Shown here piece after piece: positions 1 to 12,400 of a stretch of DNA of 64,000 bases. The translations under genes were made by a program, and so were the position numbers. The DNA is from Chondrilla cf. caribensis (taxonomy: Eukaryota; Porifera; Demospongiae; Chondrillida; Chondrillidae). The stretch lies in NCBI GenBank assembly GCA_964020155.1, contig OZ026560.1, positions 2,070,001 through 2,134,000 of the forward strand. The letters are read 5' to 3'. Positions within the stretch are counted from its first letter, which is position 1. Each line of letters opens with the position of its first letter. A model generated the notes under the pieces. That model was given only the letters and a program-made list of their open reading frames with translations. It ran no database searches and was not told the DNA's origin.

Positions 1-1419
1 GGATGATGCTACAATTTTGTCACTCTGCTCTCTGTTAGTAACTAAGTTTACTTGCTCCCTCAACACAACATTGGCAATGATAAATTTGACCTTGTGTACG
101 TGTTTTCACTACTTCTATAGCCCAGCAACCACTATACAGGTTCCAGTCACCGAGAAAAGATGTATTGTGAATACAACAGTGGTCTACTCCGACTGCATTG
201 ACTCTAATGATACAATATTTGTAGTGAAAACACCTAATGTAACAGGAGCAAATGCCAAGCCAACAGCTTGCTTCTGGAGTACTCCCAGCCTTGATGCCAA
301 TGAGAAGATATATGTTGACACATTGAGGATGGATATCCAAGGAAACCCCTCCACATCTTGTGATGATAAAATAATCATTGAATCAGATAATGCAAACGAT
401 GATCGTGTTGCATGCGGAACTGCTAATCAGCCTGTATTCTACAATAAACTGATCAATGATAGAGTAGACCCTTTCTATGTCAGTAATAACACAGCACAGA
501 GAGACGGAGCAGAGATTCTCTTTGTCTACTATGAAGAACCTACTAAACGTAAAGTGAGTTCATATCATTGTAAACAACTACAACTAATTATATTCATCTC
601 AAAACGCTCTCGTATTGACCAACAGAGATCTGCTGTTACTCTGAACTCAACTACTGGTGAGGCCGCCATTGATATCTGTGCTCCTCCAAACACAGAAAAC
701 ACTATATATCCTGTCTGTACCTGCAAGACCCTCCCTACCCCAATTGACCAGCTGTGAGTGGAGTAACATACTATCATATACTATTCTCTAATTATACTGT
801 ATTATTTACATGAATCAGATGTTCGTCAACAAGTTTGGAAAATAATCCTTATTACCAGAAGTACCTTGCAGTATATGATCAGATTCCTTTCAATGGTGAG
901 CAGCTAGCAGTTTACCACATTCTACACAGTTGGCTAGAGTTGAATGAATTATGTGTATTGTGTGTATTGTCATTAATTCAGCTACTTATGGTTTCCGTGG
1001 TTACAAGGGATGCCTAGGGGCGGAGTTCTTCAGGTGTGATGGGTTTCCTGCAAATTTGACAGAAGAAGAATGTGAATCCTTCACTCTGGGTATGACAGAA
1101 GCAGAAGCTGAACTCTTCTTGGTAGAAGGAGAGAACCTGTGGAGCCTGGTATCACAAGCAGGCAAGGACACAACATTCTGTGATGATTCTGTCACTGTAA
1201 GTGTTAACATCTAATGAAGTCAGTGAATGTAGTCACTGGTGGTCTTCCATTCCACAGTCAACACAGCCCAATGCACAAGAGCACATCCAACTGCAGGACC
1301 TTGTGTGCCGACCAACCACAGACAAAGCTAATGCATGTAGTACGGCAAATAACCTGATCTTAAAGAAAGTAGCAGAATATCTGCAGACTGCATCAAGTGT
1401 ACCTTCATTTTTTGATTGA
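1..1419 (+). CDS. CUB-like secreted protein, copy A (5'-truncated by window edge)
   Basis: Exons seen at 121-553, 626-753, 819-895, 982-1196 and 1258-1419 (stop TGA). The first two exons (signal peptide and Cys module) lie outside the window; exon 3 starts in phase 2. Exon 3 is a CUB-like domain: it keeps a C-x-W motif (ACFWSTP), a C-x-D-x-I-I-I motif (SCDDKIIIES) and a late CG pair (RVACG). Exon 6 holds the family's conserved module (YKGCLGAEFFRCDGF, then EEEC and TLGM). Exon 7 is an amphipathic tail ending PSFFD. Exons 5-7, their introns and the 3' flank are almost identical to copy E at 21282-21882 on the other strand, so duplication or gene conversion is recent. Predicted extracellular; function unknown. 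The exon chain is well supported, the function is not. Confidence 0.85.
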
Positions 1420-3496
1420 TATCAAATTTTAAACGTGACACTGACATGAAATTAAGTTGATTTATACATTATTTTATAACCGTATTATATTGTTTTGAAG
1501 TTACACTGATATTTGTCATGTGTATGGTTTTCATCAATACAAAATGAATTATTCAACTAAATTTGGACTACAGAACTTTCTATATGGAAAGGTCAACATT
1601 GATCCACGCACATTTGCACATACATATTGTATTGATTCATTTAATTCTTATTGCACAATACTATATACAGGTTATAGAAATAGAATGTGTTTGCAACTTT
1701 GCAAAGAGACTCAAATTCCCCTAGACCTTGTTCTGGGTAATTAGTCAGCACTGTATGTTTATTTCTGGACACCTAGGCAGGATACAATTATTGCACAATA
1801 TTATTACATACATTACGTAGATCCATGTCCACGTAGGCCATATAAATTACTGTTAACTAATTGCTCAAATGCAATAAGCCATGGCCAACAACTAATAAAG
1901 TCACACTATTGTAAATTGTACAGGGTACATGGTGAATTAGGGATTGGAAATTTACATATAACATCCCACCCCATTAAACTATAAGCATTAATGATAACAT
2001 GGATAAGATGCTACCTAGCCAAACAACTCCCTTTTCATCATTAATGATAACGTATATGCATTAGATAGTCATTGTGATTCCAGTTAGATTTATCCTAATG
2101 AAAAGTATTCTAGTTTTCACCCATTTACGAGGGCAATCCGTCTGATATTGTACAAGACCCAAGAGATGAAGAATCATCTCAGACACATTGTCCATGTAAG
2201 CAGGTGATAACTGGCTTGAAGTTATTGCCATCTGACCACTGTGCTACCGTGACGTCTGAGTAAATTGACATGAATAGTATCAGAAATTCTTGCCCTAATA
2301 CTGTATACGTATGTACAGTGGTGGCCAAAACTTACATGGGAAAATATTCAGTTGAGCCTTCATATAAACAGTCACCTAGTGACGTCCCAATGTAACATAC
2401 TGAATTCACTTTAGTACATATAATCATTGCTGTAGTTGCTGCAGTCAGTGTAATTGCTGTAGTTGTATTATTTTTGCTTTATTTGGCACAGTCATTGTAG
2501 CTTGGAAGTGTGCAGTCATTAGTGTATACCTTGCAGCACATTTAGATATTGCCCAACATACCCCACAGTATAGTATAGGAGGAAGTTATGTAAATTTGTA
2601 AAACTGAATGATGTGATGTATAGTACAGTACTTGACTGCATAGGCTATGGTAACTATAGTGGCTACAGTGAGTACACAGATCGCATCCAGTATCTTGGCC
2701 ACAGTACATGACTATTAACTATAGCAAGTACAGAGACTCTAGTGGCTTTATACAGTGGCTAGAGTGGCTACATTTACCACAGCTGCTATACAGTAGTTAC
2801 AGTGAATACAGCAACTACAGCAATGGTCAATATATTATACAAGGACTGCATGTACTACAGTCAGTACAATATGCTACGTGCATTATGACATTAGGTGACC
2901 ATTTATATAAAGACATAATCTGATATTCAATATGGACGCCATGAGTCAAATTGATGTATTTGGAATGTTCTCGATACTTCAATGGATTTCATGTGAGTTA
3001 AGTAATTTGTTAGGATACTCCTGAATATATGTAGTAACATATCCTAGTCAGAAGTATGGATGCAGGAAATGTCAACTACATATGACATTTCAAAGGATCA
3101 GAACATTTGTTACCCCACGTAACATATCCTAGTCAAAAGTGTTGATGCAGGAAATGTCAAGTACAGGCAAAATTTTCAATGAAGCAGAACATGTACCAAG
3201 ACACATCATATGTACAGTATGTACACACTTCAGTTTTAGTGTAGAATTGTACTGCAGATGTGGTGCCTGAATTCTCTTCTGAAACCACTAATTATTTGAA
3301 GTCAAGAAAACTTTATCGTACTCTTCATAAAGAATGAATGCTTCTATAGTATTTGTGCAATTGTTACATATTGCACCTGTATACATAAATACATAATATA
3401 TGTATACGTAATAATAATATTATAATAATATATAATTCTGAGTATGTACTGCAGTTGACGATAATAAACAAAAGTACTTATAGAATAACTGATGCT
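1420..3496. other. Intergenic region between convergent copies A and B
   Basis: About 2.1 kb with no multi-exon gene I can support. The first 120 bp is the 3' flank of copy A and matches the 3' flank of copy E. A tandem duplication of about 77 bp lies near 3041-3160. A short hydrophobic reading frame at about 2413-2500 (+) is discussed as a finding. The rest is AT-rich sequence without a recognisable element. Confidence 0.6.
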
Positions 3497-6400
3497 TTAA
3501 TAAGGGACAGATGTGCTTGGTGGTACCACTGGGGAACTCACAGTCGGTGTTGGAGCTGCAAGGGGGAAATGAATAGATAAATAAAAACAGAATTACTGTA
3601 AATTTCATTTACATATTTAATCAATACGGTAATACGACTGCTGGACTGGCAGGGGACGGGGATTTATGTTATGAACAATGCCTGCAGATAGTGTGTCTAG
3701 TTTATACAAATATGTACATGTTAATTTCTGTTAGGGTAACATTTGGAGATGATCATTGCCGTTCATTAGATGCACTTTCAGCATGTGCACAAGGCTGAGA
3801 GAGTGGCCTCATCCTGCCTACTGTGTGATAGCACTGGTGCTTCAAGCATCTTGAGTTTCTGTGACTGCCCTCCCTCTCTCCTCATGGATTTGTCTCTCCA
3901 TTTTTGAATAGTGTTACTGGGTTGGAGCTAGTTACTAGCATTATTAGGTTACTAGCATTATTGGGTACTTCCTTATAGGACCTTAATGTTTGGTTGTGTT
4001 ATTGCATTAATTGAAAAAATCCTCTAAGCATTAATCAATTCTTTTAGAATCAGTTAATTATCATACAACGAGTACATTTTAGTTTTCCCCTCAGAGCAAG
4101 ATGTTAATGATGCAATGAGGTATCAATAATTATGATACCACTCTGGCTACCCTCACACCCAGTACTGTATATGCATTCTCTATCGACGGGTAACCTTATC
4201 AGTCATGGTCACATGCTGATGTGGGGATAAATAAAATTTGTACACATTACCATCCTCTGCACCTGCAAAATAACTAATGTTAACAACTAACCCAATTCAC
4301 ATGCAGCATCCATCAAAATGTTATTCATTCCATATTTACAGCAGGCTTGGATTGTGCTGGGAGAAGGATTGAGCATCATTTGTTCCAGTTGGATAAAAGA
4401 TTGTGCACGGATATTGTTTGCCTGCAAATGAGAAACAAGGAATAATTTAGGTGTATTATTGTGAGCAAAGATATATTAATTTATAATACACAGGGTAAGT
4501 CAAGTACTGGGGTACCATGGGTTATAATGGTAATACTTTATGACAAACTGCCTTTGTTATTATGCTGACCACAAATCAAAATCACTGGTTTTTTTCCTAA
4601 AATTGCTCATGATTATAATACTGATCATCATATGCATATATCATACCAGCTACAAGTCAATGTCTTAATGTGTATGTATATCAATGTTCTGACAACAGAC
4701 AGAAGGTATAAACCGCATTAAACATACATAATACATTATGTGTGTATTCTATCAATTGGATAAATGTTATCTTTGAAAAAGAGTTTGATATTCATACCTT
4801 TTTGTCTTCAATACAATAGGAATGAACTTCATTTGAATTTGGACACAGACTCCACAGGTTCTCTCCTTGTGACAAGAAGACCTCAGCTTCTGCTTCTGTC
4901 ATACCCAGGGTGAAGGTTTCACATTCTTCTTCTGTCAAATTTGCAGGAAACCCATCACACCTGAAGAACTCAGCTCCTACACATCCTTTGTAACCATCGT
5001 ATCCATATGTGGCTACAATGACACAAGACATAACCGGTACATATCTATATACTTGTGAAGAGGTTTATCATGCCAGAGTTGTTGTTCACCATTGCAAGGG
5101 ATTTTATCCAATATACTGAGGTAGTGCTGGTAGTACTTATTCTTTGCTAGACTCACATCTGAACACCTGTAGTAACATACACTCAAAAGTATAATAATTG
5201 ATATTATGCACTCCGGCCATTCATTTATGAACACTTACAGTTGTTCTATCTGCACTTCTTTACATTTGCACATGGGAGCCATACTGCCACTTTGACAACC
5301 GCCCTGCAATTGTCCATTGTTACAGTTATCAACTGAAAGATATTGGCCACTCTTTGGAACTTCTTGGGCAGTTAATTCATTCTGAATAGTCCACAAATAC
5401 GTACAACGGTCAAAAATGATGGTAACTGGCAGAAATATCCACAGTCACACTTCTCGAGATTCACTTGCCTACCTGGCTGGTCTGTGCAAATAATATCTTC
5501 ACGCCATGCTTATCAGATGTGTAACTTTTCCTGAGAAAAAGAACGTGAACTGAACTACTGCGAATCCTTTGCTGTTGAAGTGCAAATATGTCCCTTGTTC
5601 TACATTGAGGTAATCTCAGAACAAATACATCATCAGATGCAAGTGATGATGAAATGGGAAAAGCAGAGAGTTCATTTCCTGGATCTGGTTTGATATTTCC
5701 AAAGCAAACCACTTTCCCACTGATCTTTGGTGGGGGTATTTCCAAGATGAAAGTACTTTCTTCTTCATTCCAACACTTTCTGTAAACCAGGGAATCCACT
5801 TCACATGTTCTGTTGCAGACTGTTTCATACTCAGTTTTCATTTCACACCTAGGAGCCAGCCTAAAAATGGAATCAGACGTCAAATACGTACGACACTAAC
5901 CCTTGACATGTCAACACAGCATTGCAGATAAGGCACCCTTTCCCATATACATAACCAAACTCAAACCAAACACACACATATGTAATTGAAACAAACACAA
6001 ACAGAACACATAAATACAAAGCCTTTAATTCAAAAATGATAAAATCATGCACACACAGTGATATGATGTGTTTTTCTTATTCACCAACCATATACACACA
6101 GGTCACACAGTTATGCAATGCAAAGAAACAACTACATTATCACACAAAGACAAATTAAATTCTGCTAAAGGCAGGGCTGCACAGATCACACCCATTGAAA
6201 GTTTTGTGATTTAGATGCAAGACTTACTGACATAGCAGAAAATATTGGCAGGAATTATATTTGGTAAACTTTGAAATTTCATACTTGACAGAATTTATAT
6301 TGGCAATTCGACATTTGTTTCAATCCCATACGTTATCAATACTCCACCAACACCAGCATCATTTTCATGCATAAAGTGAAAATGGAGGTAACAATCAATG

Positions 6401-8909
6401 GGTTGTATCTAATTCATTCAGCTCAATGCATTGGTCACCTAATATTGGTAAAGAACAGTTGTATACCATTTTGGTAGAAGATACGTATGTTAGCACTTAG
6501 CTCTTTGTATTACCAATAATTTGCCGATATCTCCTGCTATGTAACACAACATAGTGCAAATTAGTGTGGTATTTTGGATCATTATCTCTTGAATGTACTA
6601 AGTCAATAAGATCAATTGTAAACAGTAAACAGTGTTCCAGGTCACTTGATCCATGCTGCTATAACCTAACCTAACCAGACCCTGAACCAACTGATGCTCC
6701 AGGGCCGAAATGGGCCCAGACTTAACAAATGACCTCTGCTACATAATGCAACCATACATACACTATGGACATCAAACTTAAATAGACTGTCCCAACACTG
6801 AAGCAGTAGATGAAGCCATTACTGTGTACTAACTGGTAAAATTGCATCAACTATTGACATGTACGTATATAATATGTACGTATATGACTACAGATACCCA
6901 GGTAACATTTCATGGCTTTGGATTATCTTGAAATGCAACATCTAACCTGTAATATACATTTACAAGACATTAGAGTATTACTATAGTGCACACTTGGACT
7001 GTTTGGAGTAAGCTTGAAAATTTTTGGGCACGGCTCCCTCATGGCATGCCAGGTGGATGCCATGGGGTGGTGAGCAATGTACTTTAAATTTGTACCACGG
7101 CTGCCGTGAATTAAATTTGTACCACGGCTGCTGCGAAATAAATTTGTACCACAGCTGCTGCGAATTAAATTTGTACCACGGCTGTTGTGAATTGCCATTA
7201 GAAGTGTCAAGGGGAAAGTTGTGACCCATGGCGATAGGCCCTTCTCTGTTGTACAATCCATTAGCCTCTGCTGTTCTGGAAGAAGTCGAACTTTGCAGCT
7301 AGATCTTTTTTTAAGCACTTTGTTTTCATGGTGGATGACTTATCTGGGTGTTGTACGGCAATCTGAGCTTCCAGGGGAACTGCTATCTTGTGAGATGACC
7401 CATTTCATTCATCTTGGGTGTAGCTGGTGGGGTTGGTTGGACCTTAGCCACCCAATCGGGCTGGGAGAGCAAGGAGCATGCGTTCAAGCTGTGAGGATAG
7501 ACTTCCAGTGATGGCTGAGTCAGATGCAGGCTAATGGCTAATTCTGGTGTCTCCAAAAGATGGTTAATTCCAGACAGGGTTCTAGTGATATGGAGCCACT
7601 TGCTTGATAATCCATGCGTGACAGCTGGAAAAGTAGCATGGGGTTGAGGTTGACTTTCTGCGATTTTGGACAAGGTTAGTACCTCCTTCACCCATTCACC
7701 TACTTTGGTTACATATTCTGTGATAAAGTTATTTGAACCAATCCCCACCCCAAGGTCTCTTCGGTTGGTGCACGTGGTGATGTTGACTAGTGTGTCGGCA
7801 AAATGATGCTTGCAAATTGGCCTCCTATTCATATTCAGGTTTCACAACTAGGAAAGCCTTTCTAGTGCTTGGATGATAACCGAACTGGGGTCCAAGTTCA
7901 GTAAAGAGAATCCTAACATTGATCAGCTGTTTGCTTTGAGCCGTGGTCGTTGAGTCGAACCATACCTTGTCAATGTTGTGCGAAAAAAAGTCTGATTTCC
8001 CAGTAGACTGTACGCCTACCGGTAGATTACGTACGTGTTCGTGGAATGCATAGTGCATGGCTTCTTCAGCTCACAACGAGCTGTTTCCGCTTTCCAGTGT
8101 TAGTCTAGCGCGACCGACCCCGGATCAAAAATGGTGGTGGCGGAGGGTCAACTGAAGAATGCGATCACGGTTAACACCCATATGCGGCGCTTTTTAATGT
8201 AAGAATTGTGATTTGGTTTTAGGGTTAGGGTTGGTTTATGGTTTAGTTTATTAAGCGCCCGGGACTGTGATCGTATTCTACAGTTGATCCAGTCCCTTTT
8301 GTCAGGCTGGCGTAAGACGGCTCAAAGGTCTCACAAGCAACTTAGGTTTGCTTGTGTTTATCTATGTCGTGATGTTCGTTTGATGTCGATGGCTTGTCTA
8401 TATTTCGAAAAAAGGCGCCTGATTATACGTGGCAACCCAATTGTGATCCTACTATAACTCGAAACTTACGTGATCGCATTACATCTCGGGTCGGTCTTGG
8501 CGAAATGTTCACAGAAGATATCCACACTTAGTCCTATTATAGAAGGATGGTCGTAGCCTAGTGTACGACGGCTGCACTCTCTGATCCACTCTTCGTCTGA
8601 ACACGGATCACTACTCGGATCCGGACACACTTTAACTGTCTTCACATTTGTGTATACATCTTTTGTTATGGTGTAGTTATAGCATTCCACACATCTAAAG
8701 GAAAGAAAAGATAATATCACAATACATACTGTTCAGAATGAAGATGAAAATTTGACACCAGGGTAGCGTCAAAATGATTAGAGCGCTAACCCTTCTGTTA
8801 TCGGAGTGGGACTCTCGCAAGTAACGCAGTCTCCATCTTGTGCTACACAGCTTGATAACATTGTCAAAACATAAAATAGAACGAAACTAATCTTGAAAGA
8901 TAATCCCAT
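3497..8909 (-). CDS. CUB-like secreted protein, copy B
   Basis: Nine exons: 8791-8909, 8470-8694, 5473-5860, 5239-5303, 5090-5166, 4798-5012, 4292-4421, 4251-4262 (12-nt micro-exon) and 3497-3555; 429 aa with all phases consistent. Residues 1 to about 26 form a signal peptide (MGLSFKISFVLFYVLTMLSS). Exon 2 gives a CVECYNY Cys module, exon 3 a strongly diverged CUB-like domain, and exon 6 the conserved module (YKGCVGAEFFRCDGF). Exons 8-9 give a Pro/Ser/Thr-rich end (APTPTVSSPVVPPSTSVPY) not seen in A, D or E. If exon 7 is read through instead, a stop follows at 4287 and the protein is 406-407 aa. The acceptor of exon 4 is my choice among alternatives. Intron 2 (2.6 kb) holds a retroelement relic. 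Divergently transcribed from copy C. Function unknown. Confidence 0.78.
4251..4262 (-). other. Candidate 12-nt micro-exon of copy B
   Basis: On the minus strand a TTTTGCAG acceptor is followed by GTGCAGAGGATG and a gtaatg donor. Joined to the phase-1 end of exon 7 and the phase-1 start of the 3497-3555 exon it reads E-L-G-A-E-D-A-P-T, keeping the frame open. Supported by signals and phase only. Confidence 0.5.
7084..7194. repeat. 27-bp minisatellite, about 4 copies
   Basis: Four copies of a unit beginning AAATTTGTACCACGGCTG, differing by a few bases. The unit contains the dyad CACGGCTGCCGTG in its first copy. The period is a multiple of three, so both strands stay open and give spurious repetitive ORFs. 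It abuts the 3' end of the retroelement relic. Confidence 0.85.
7190..8058 (-). mobile_element. Decayed retroelement, region after the reverse transcriptase core
   Basis: Minus-strand reading frames at 7825-8058, 7383-7832 and 7190-7318 read as successive parts of one protein broken by frameshifts. Segments such as LGPQFGYHPSTRKAFLVVK, RRDLGVGIGSNNF with THGLSSKW, and LLPEQQRLMDCTTEKG resemble the part that follows the YADD box in a reverse-transcriptase protein family I recall from sponge, coral and fish genomes. The expected F/Y-A-D-D box is degenerate here (WFDSTTT). The element is cut at its 3' end by the 27-bp repeat at 7084-7194. It sits in intron 2 of copy B in the same orientation. 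It is dead. Family resemblance is from memory. Confidence 0.7.
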
Positions 8910-9101
8910 CTTTCTTCGCGTATGAAAACTGATAACTCGTCACAACTTTTTATAATATCCGCTGATCGACTAGCGTACGGATCGCGATACACGCGCGTAT
9001 GTAGATCACGTACGTCCGTAGATCGACAACACACTTCCGTTTCCACCCCGAGAGTCGTGAGGTCATGACCAACGATCAGTGACCACTGTGGGCTGTTGAA
9101 A
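8910..9101. promoter_or_regulatory. Shared divergent promoter of copies B and C
   Basis: The start codons of B (8909, minus) and C (9102, plus) are 192 bp apart, so this interval must hold both 5' UTRs and core promoters. On the B side a TATAAAAA box lies at 8947-8954, about 40 bp upstream of the ATG. No clear TATA box is seen on the C side. The interval is richer in CG dinucleotides (for example cgcgcg near 8991) than its surroundings. Confidence 0.65.
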
Positions 9102-9373
9102 ATGGCTCGGTATACTTTAATCCTGTTGTCTATTATCTGGTTTGGATTCGTAGTCGATGGTACGGTATCGGTAGAATGTGTTCTGCCTACTATCGAGGAA
9201 GGGTAGGTTTTCTTTTACTCAATTTGCCGATTTTTGGTCTTATTTTTGTAGCTCTAGTTTTATATGTTTTTATGTAATTTTGGTCCCTTAACGCTACGAG
9301 TGAGTACGAACTTTACCCACTTGAAGTTCTAGTTTTACAGGGTTGATATTTATTTGTCGTACTAATTGTAGTT

Positions 9374-9427
<54 letters not shown>

Positions 9428-12400
9428 GCAATTTTGTATGTAAATTAAATATATTAGCTGTGGTTTCTTTAACCTGTGTTTTATGTTCAGTTGTGCAGGT
9501 GTAGGTTAGTGTCATACCCAGACCCATTCCCGCTTTCATTTCTTGAAATGGGACTTTGCCCAGCAAGTAGCGCTGTGGCACACTTTCCACCAAAAATTCG
9601 TTTCCATCCTTTGATGAATGTTAATTAGTGACCCAATTGAGAAGATTTGTTTTAAGAATGAAAGATTTGAAGATTTGTGTCCTAATGGTTATTTATTGTT
9701 TAGGGTTTATTGTTTAGGTGAAAGTAATGATGGATTTTATGGGATAAGAAAGGGATGTGTGGAAAGACAGCAATGTACTTGATTATACGAGTGTTTTCTA
9801 TGCTATAAGGTTACTGGTATTTTGCACAAGTATATTGATGAAATTATCAATTTTCAGTCCTCTCTCTCCCTATGAGTAGGTTAATACATTATTTCCAAGT
9901 GTATTAGCCTCCTCAGAATCCCCAAAGAACGATATTTGCCTTCTGCCCAACATGGGCTAGTCATTGGTGTGCAACCAACCAGTGCAAATATGATTGTTCC
10001 TCTGCTCTTGGAAGCAATGGGCACATTACTTCCAACATTCTGCATTCTAATTGGTGTTTCTGGAGGGAAAAAAGTTTTTAGAAGATTCTGCCAGACCCCT
10101 TCTCACCAGGCAACGTCCCATTTCGAGAAATGGATGTGGGAAGGGGCCTAGGCATAGGACTAGGTGTGGGGGTGGGGGTGTTTATGTATGCATGTTTGTT
10201 TGTGTAAATTTGAAGTTATACCTTTGGTTTCTTTGATTTTACTGTAGCTACGCTAAATGTTGGAACTACAGTATAATTGAAGTGGATGACCCAGTCAGAA
10301 CACGAACTGAGAAGGTGTTGGTAACCACTACTAAATATATAATGGATATTATAAACGGTAAAATTGTAACAAGGTGAATTTATAAATAACACACATTACA
10401 CCATAGATAGTAGGGTAGGAGAGTACATAGTTCCTCTATTTGACGACAGTGTTTACAATTGTATATGATGTATACTACGTACATACTTATGTGTGCTTCA
10501 TGTGAAACATACATACATATGTACATTTCACATATCAACAACTGGACTGTAGTTTTCTGTCAGTTTGTGAAATGGATGCTACTGTGTGTGCAATCTATCT
10601 CCCTGACTTGAAATGAATCTATAGTTTAGAGTTCAATTGAAGATAAGGGGAGGATTTGGGGAATTTGTAGAGTAGGTGAACAATATGTACGTAATTATTG
10701 TATGTAATATGAACAATGAAAGGCAAATGTTTCAGACTGTTGATCCAGCCTGACCTCAGATTTCCCTTTTGTTATATATTAAGTCCTTAACCTGTCAGCT
10801 ATTGGCTTAATGAGAAGATGATTGGTCTTAATTCTCATCTGTTCAGATCGGTGCAAGCAACGAGGTCCTTAATAAAGGAAATCCCTCTCAAAGTGAAGCA
10901 ATGTCATCTTGAGTTGCTTCCTTACTGGGAGAGTAGGTTGCAAACTGAAATTTTTTCCCTGTACATGATCGACGTTAACGTGGCAAATAGAGGTCAAAAT
11001 TACCCGAATAACATCATCTGCACTTGGAATATACCCTACAGGGGGAATTTGCTCTATCATGTCTTTTTGCAAGAAATTGACATCGAGGATGCACCTGATT
11101 GTAGCCATGACAACCTCACTATTGATCTTCCCAATCTGAGTGCTCAACAGGATGCTGTGGTTTGTGGCTCCAACAAGAGTCAAATACCAGGAACATTGAA
11201 GAACAGGATCTATGATGGGAAAATGTATATAAAATTTCAAAGTGATTCTGATGTATATGGCAAAGGATTCAGACTGTTGATCCAGCCATTAGCTGGAAGG
11301 AACAAGGTGAAGCAAAGGAGTTTATGTGGACGTAAGTTTTTATGCTGTTATTTACGTATGTGTGCTTGCTTGTGCAGAGAAGTGTACTTGTTGAAGACCT
11401 CCAAACTCCTTGCCTATGTCCAGAGGTGCCATCGATAGAAAAGATGTGAGTAGTTACAACTGATCGTTAGTACATATTTGTGTTCATTATGTGGCCTCAA
11501 AGGTAAGGACTTTTGGTAGAAGTGTGATGGATGAAAAGGGTCAACAACTTTTGATGTTTTCCACCTGCCAAAGTGTTACTTCGTGGTGGATGGAAGTATG
11601 ATAGAGATTAGTGCTGGAAAATGACTGTAATTTTCAAATCGATTATCAGTACATAGTAACCGATTGATTAATTTAAAATCAACCCAGCACTCATAGAATT
11701 CAGCCCAAGCAATAAGTGAATATACCACATTGATGAGTACTAGCAAGGACAAAACAATTGTACGTGGCTCCCTCTGCTCGGACTGCTGATCTGTATGAGA
11801 CTGTGAATGAGCAAAGTTCTGAGGACCACGACTTCCACAGATGAAACTTTAACTGTAAATATTGCAATCAGTGAAAGTTCAACTCGTTCTAGGCAACTTA
11901 TGAGGTGTAGTCAAAACCTGTCATTTTTAGGAGAATCCTGGTCCATTGAAATTGTGCTGTTTAGAAGTTCAACCTACATATATCCTCTGTGTACCACAAA
12001 ATTTACAAAAATAATACATGTAAATGGTTGTAATTGTGTACACGCAGTAGGAGCCCTGATGATTATGCATATGCTCTATTATCATCAGGAAGTATACAGT
12101 ACATAGGATATGTATCCCTTTCGGTCTCTTTGACGTTGCCACCAAGCAGTATACATACATGTGTGTACCCTGGTGTGTTGAACATCAAAGGCATTGCTGA
12201 GAGTCTACATCCTGTAGACACACAGGGGTGTCTATTTGGTACTATAGACACCCTTGGCCAAGTACATTCATGAGTAATTAACTTGGTACAATTCATTGTC
12301 ATTTTAATCACAGTAGTGCAAGTAGGTTGTACCATGTTTCAGAGGGGAAATGAGTGAATAGACAAACAGAAAAAACCCCTCGGGGTCTGCTCTCATGGAC

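Noticed and set aside
4287..4292. Stop codon in exon 7 as the end of copy B
   Set aside because: Possible, but a donor 5 bp earlier joins in phase to two further exons with good splice signals; kept as the alternative.
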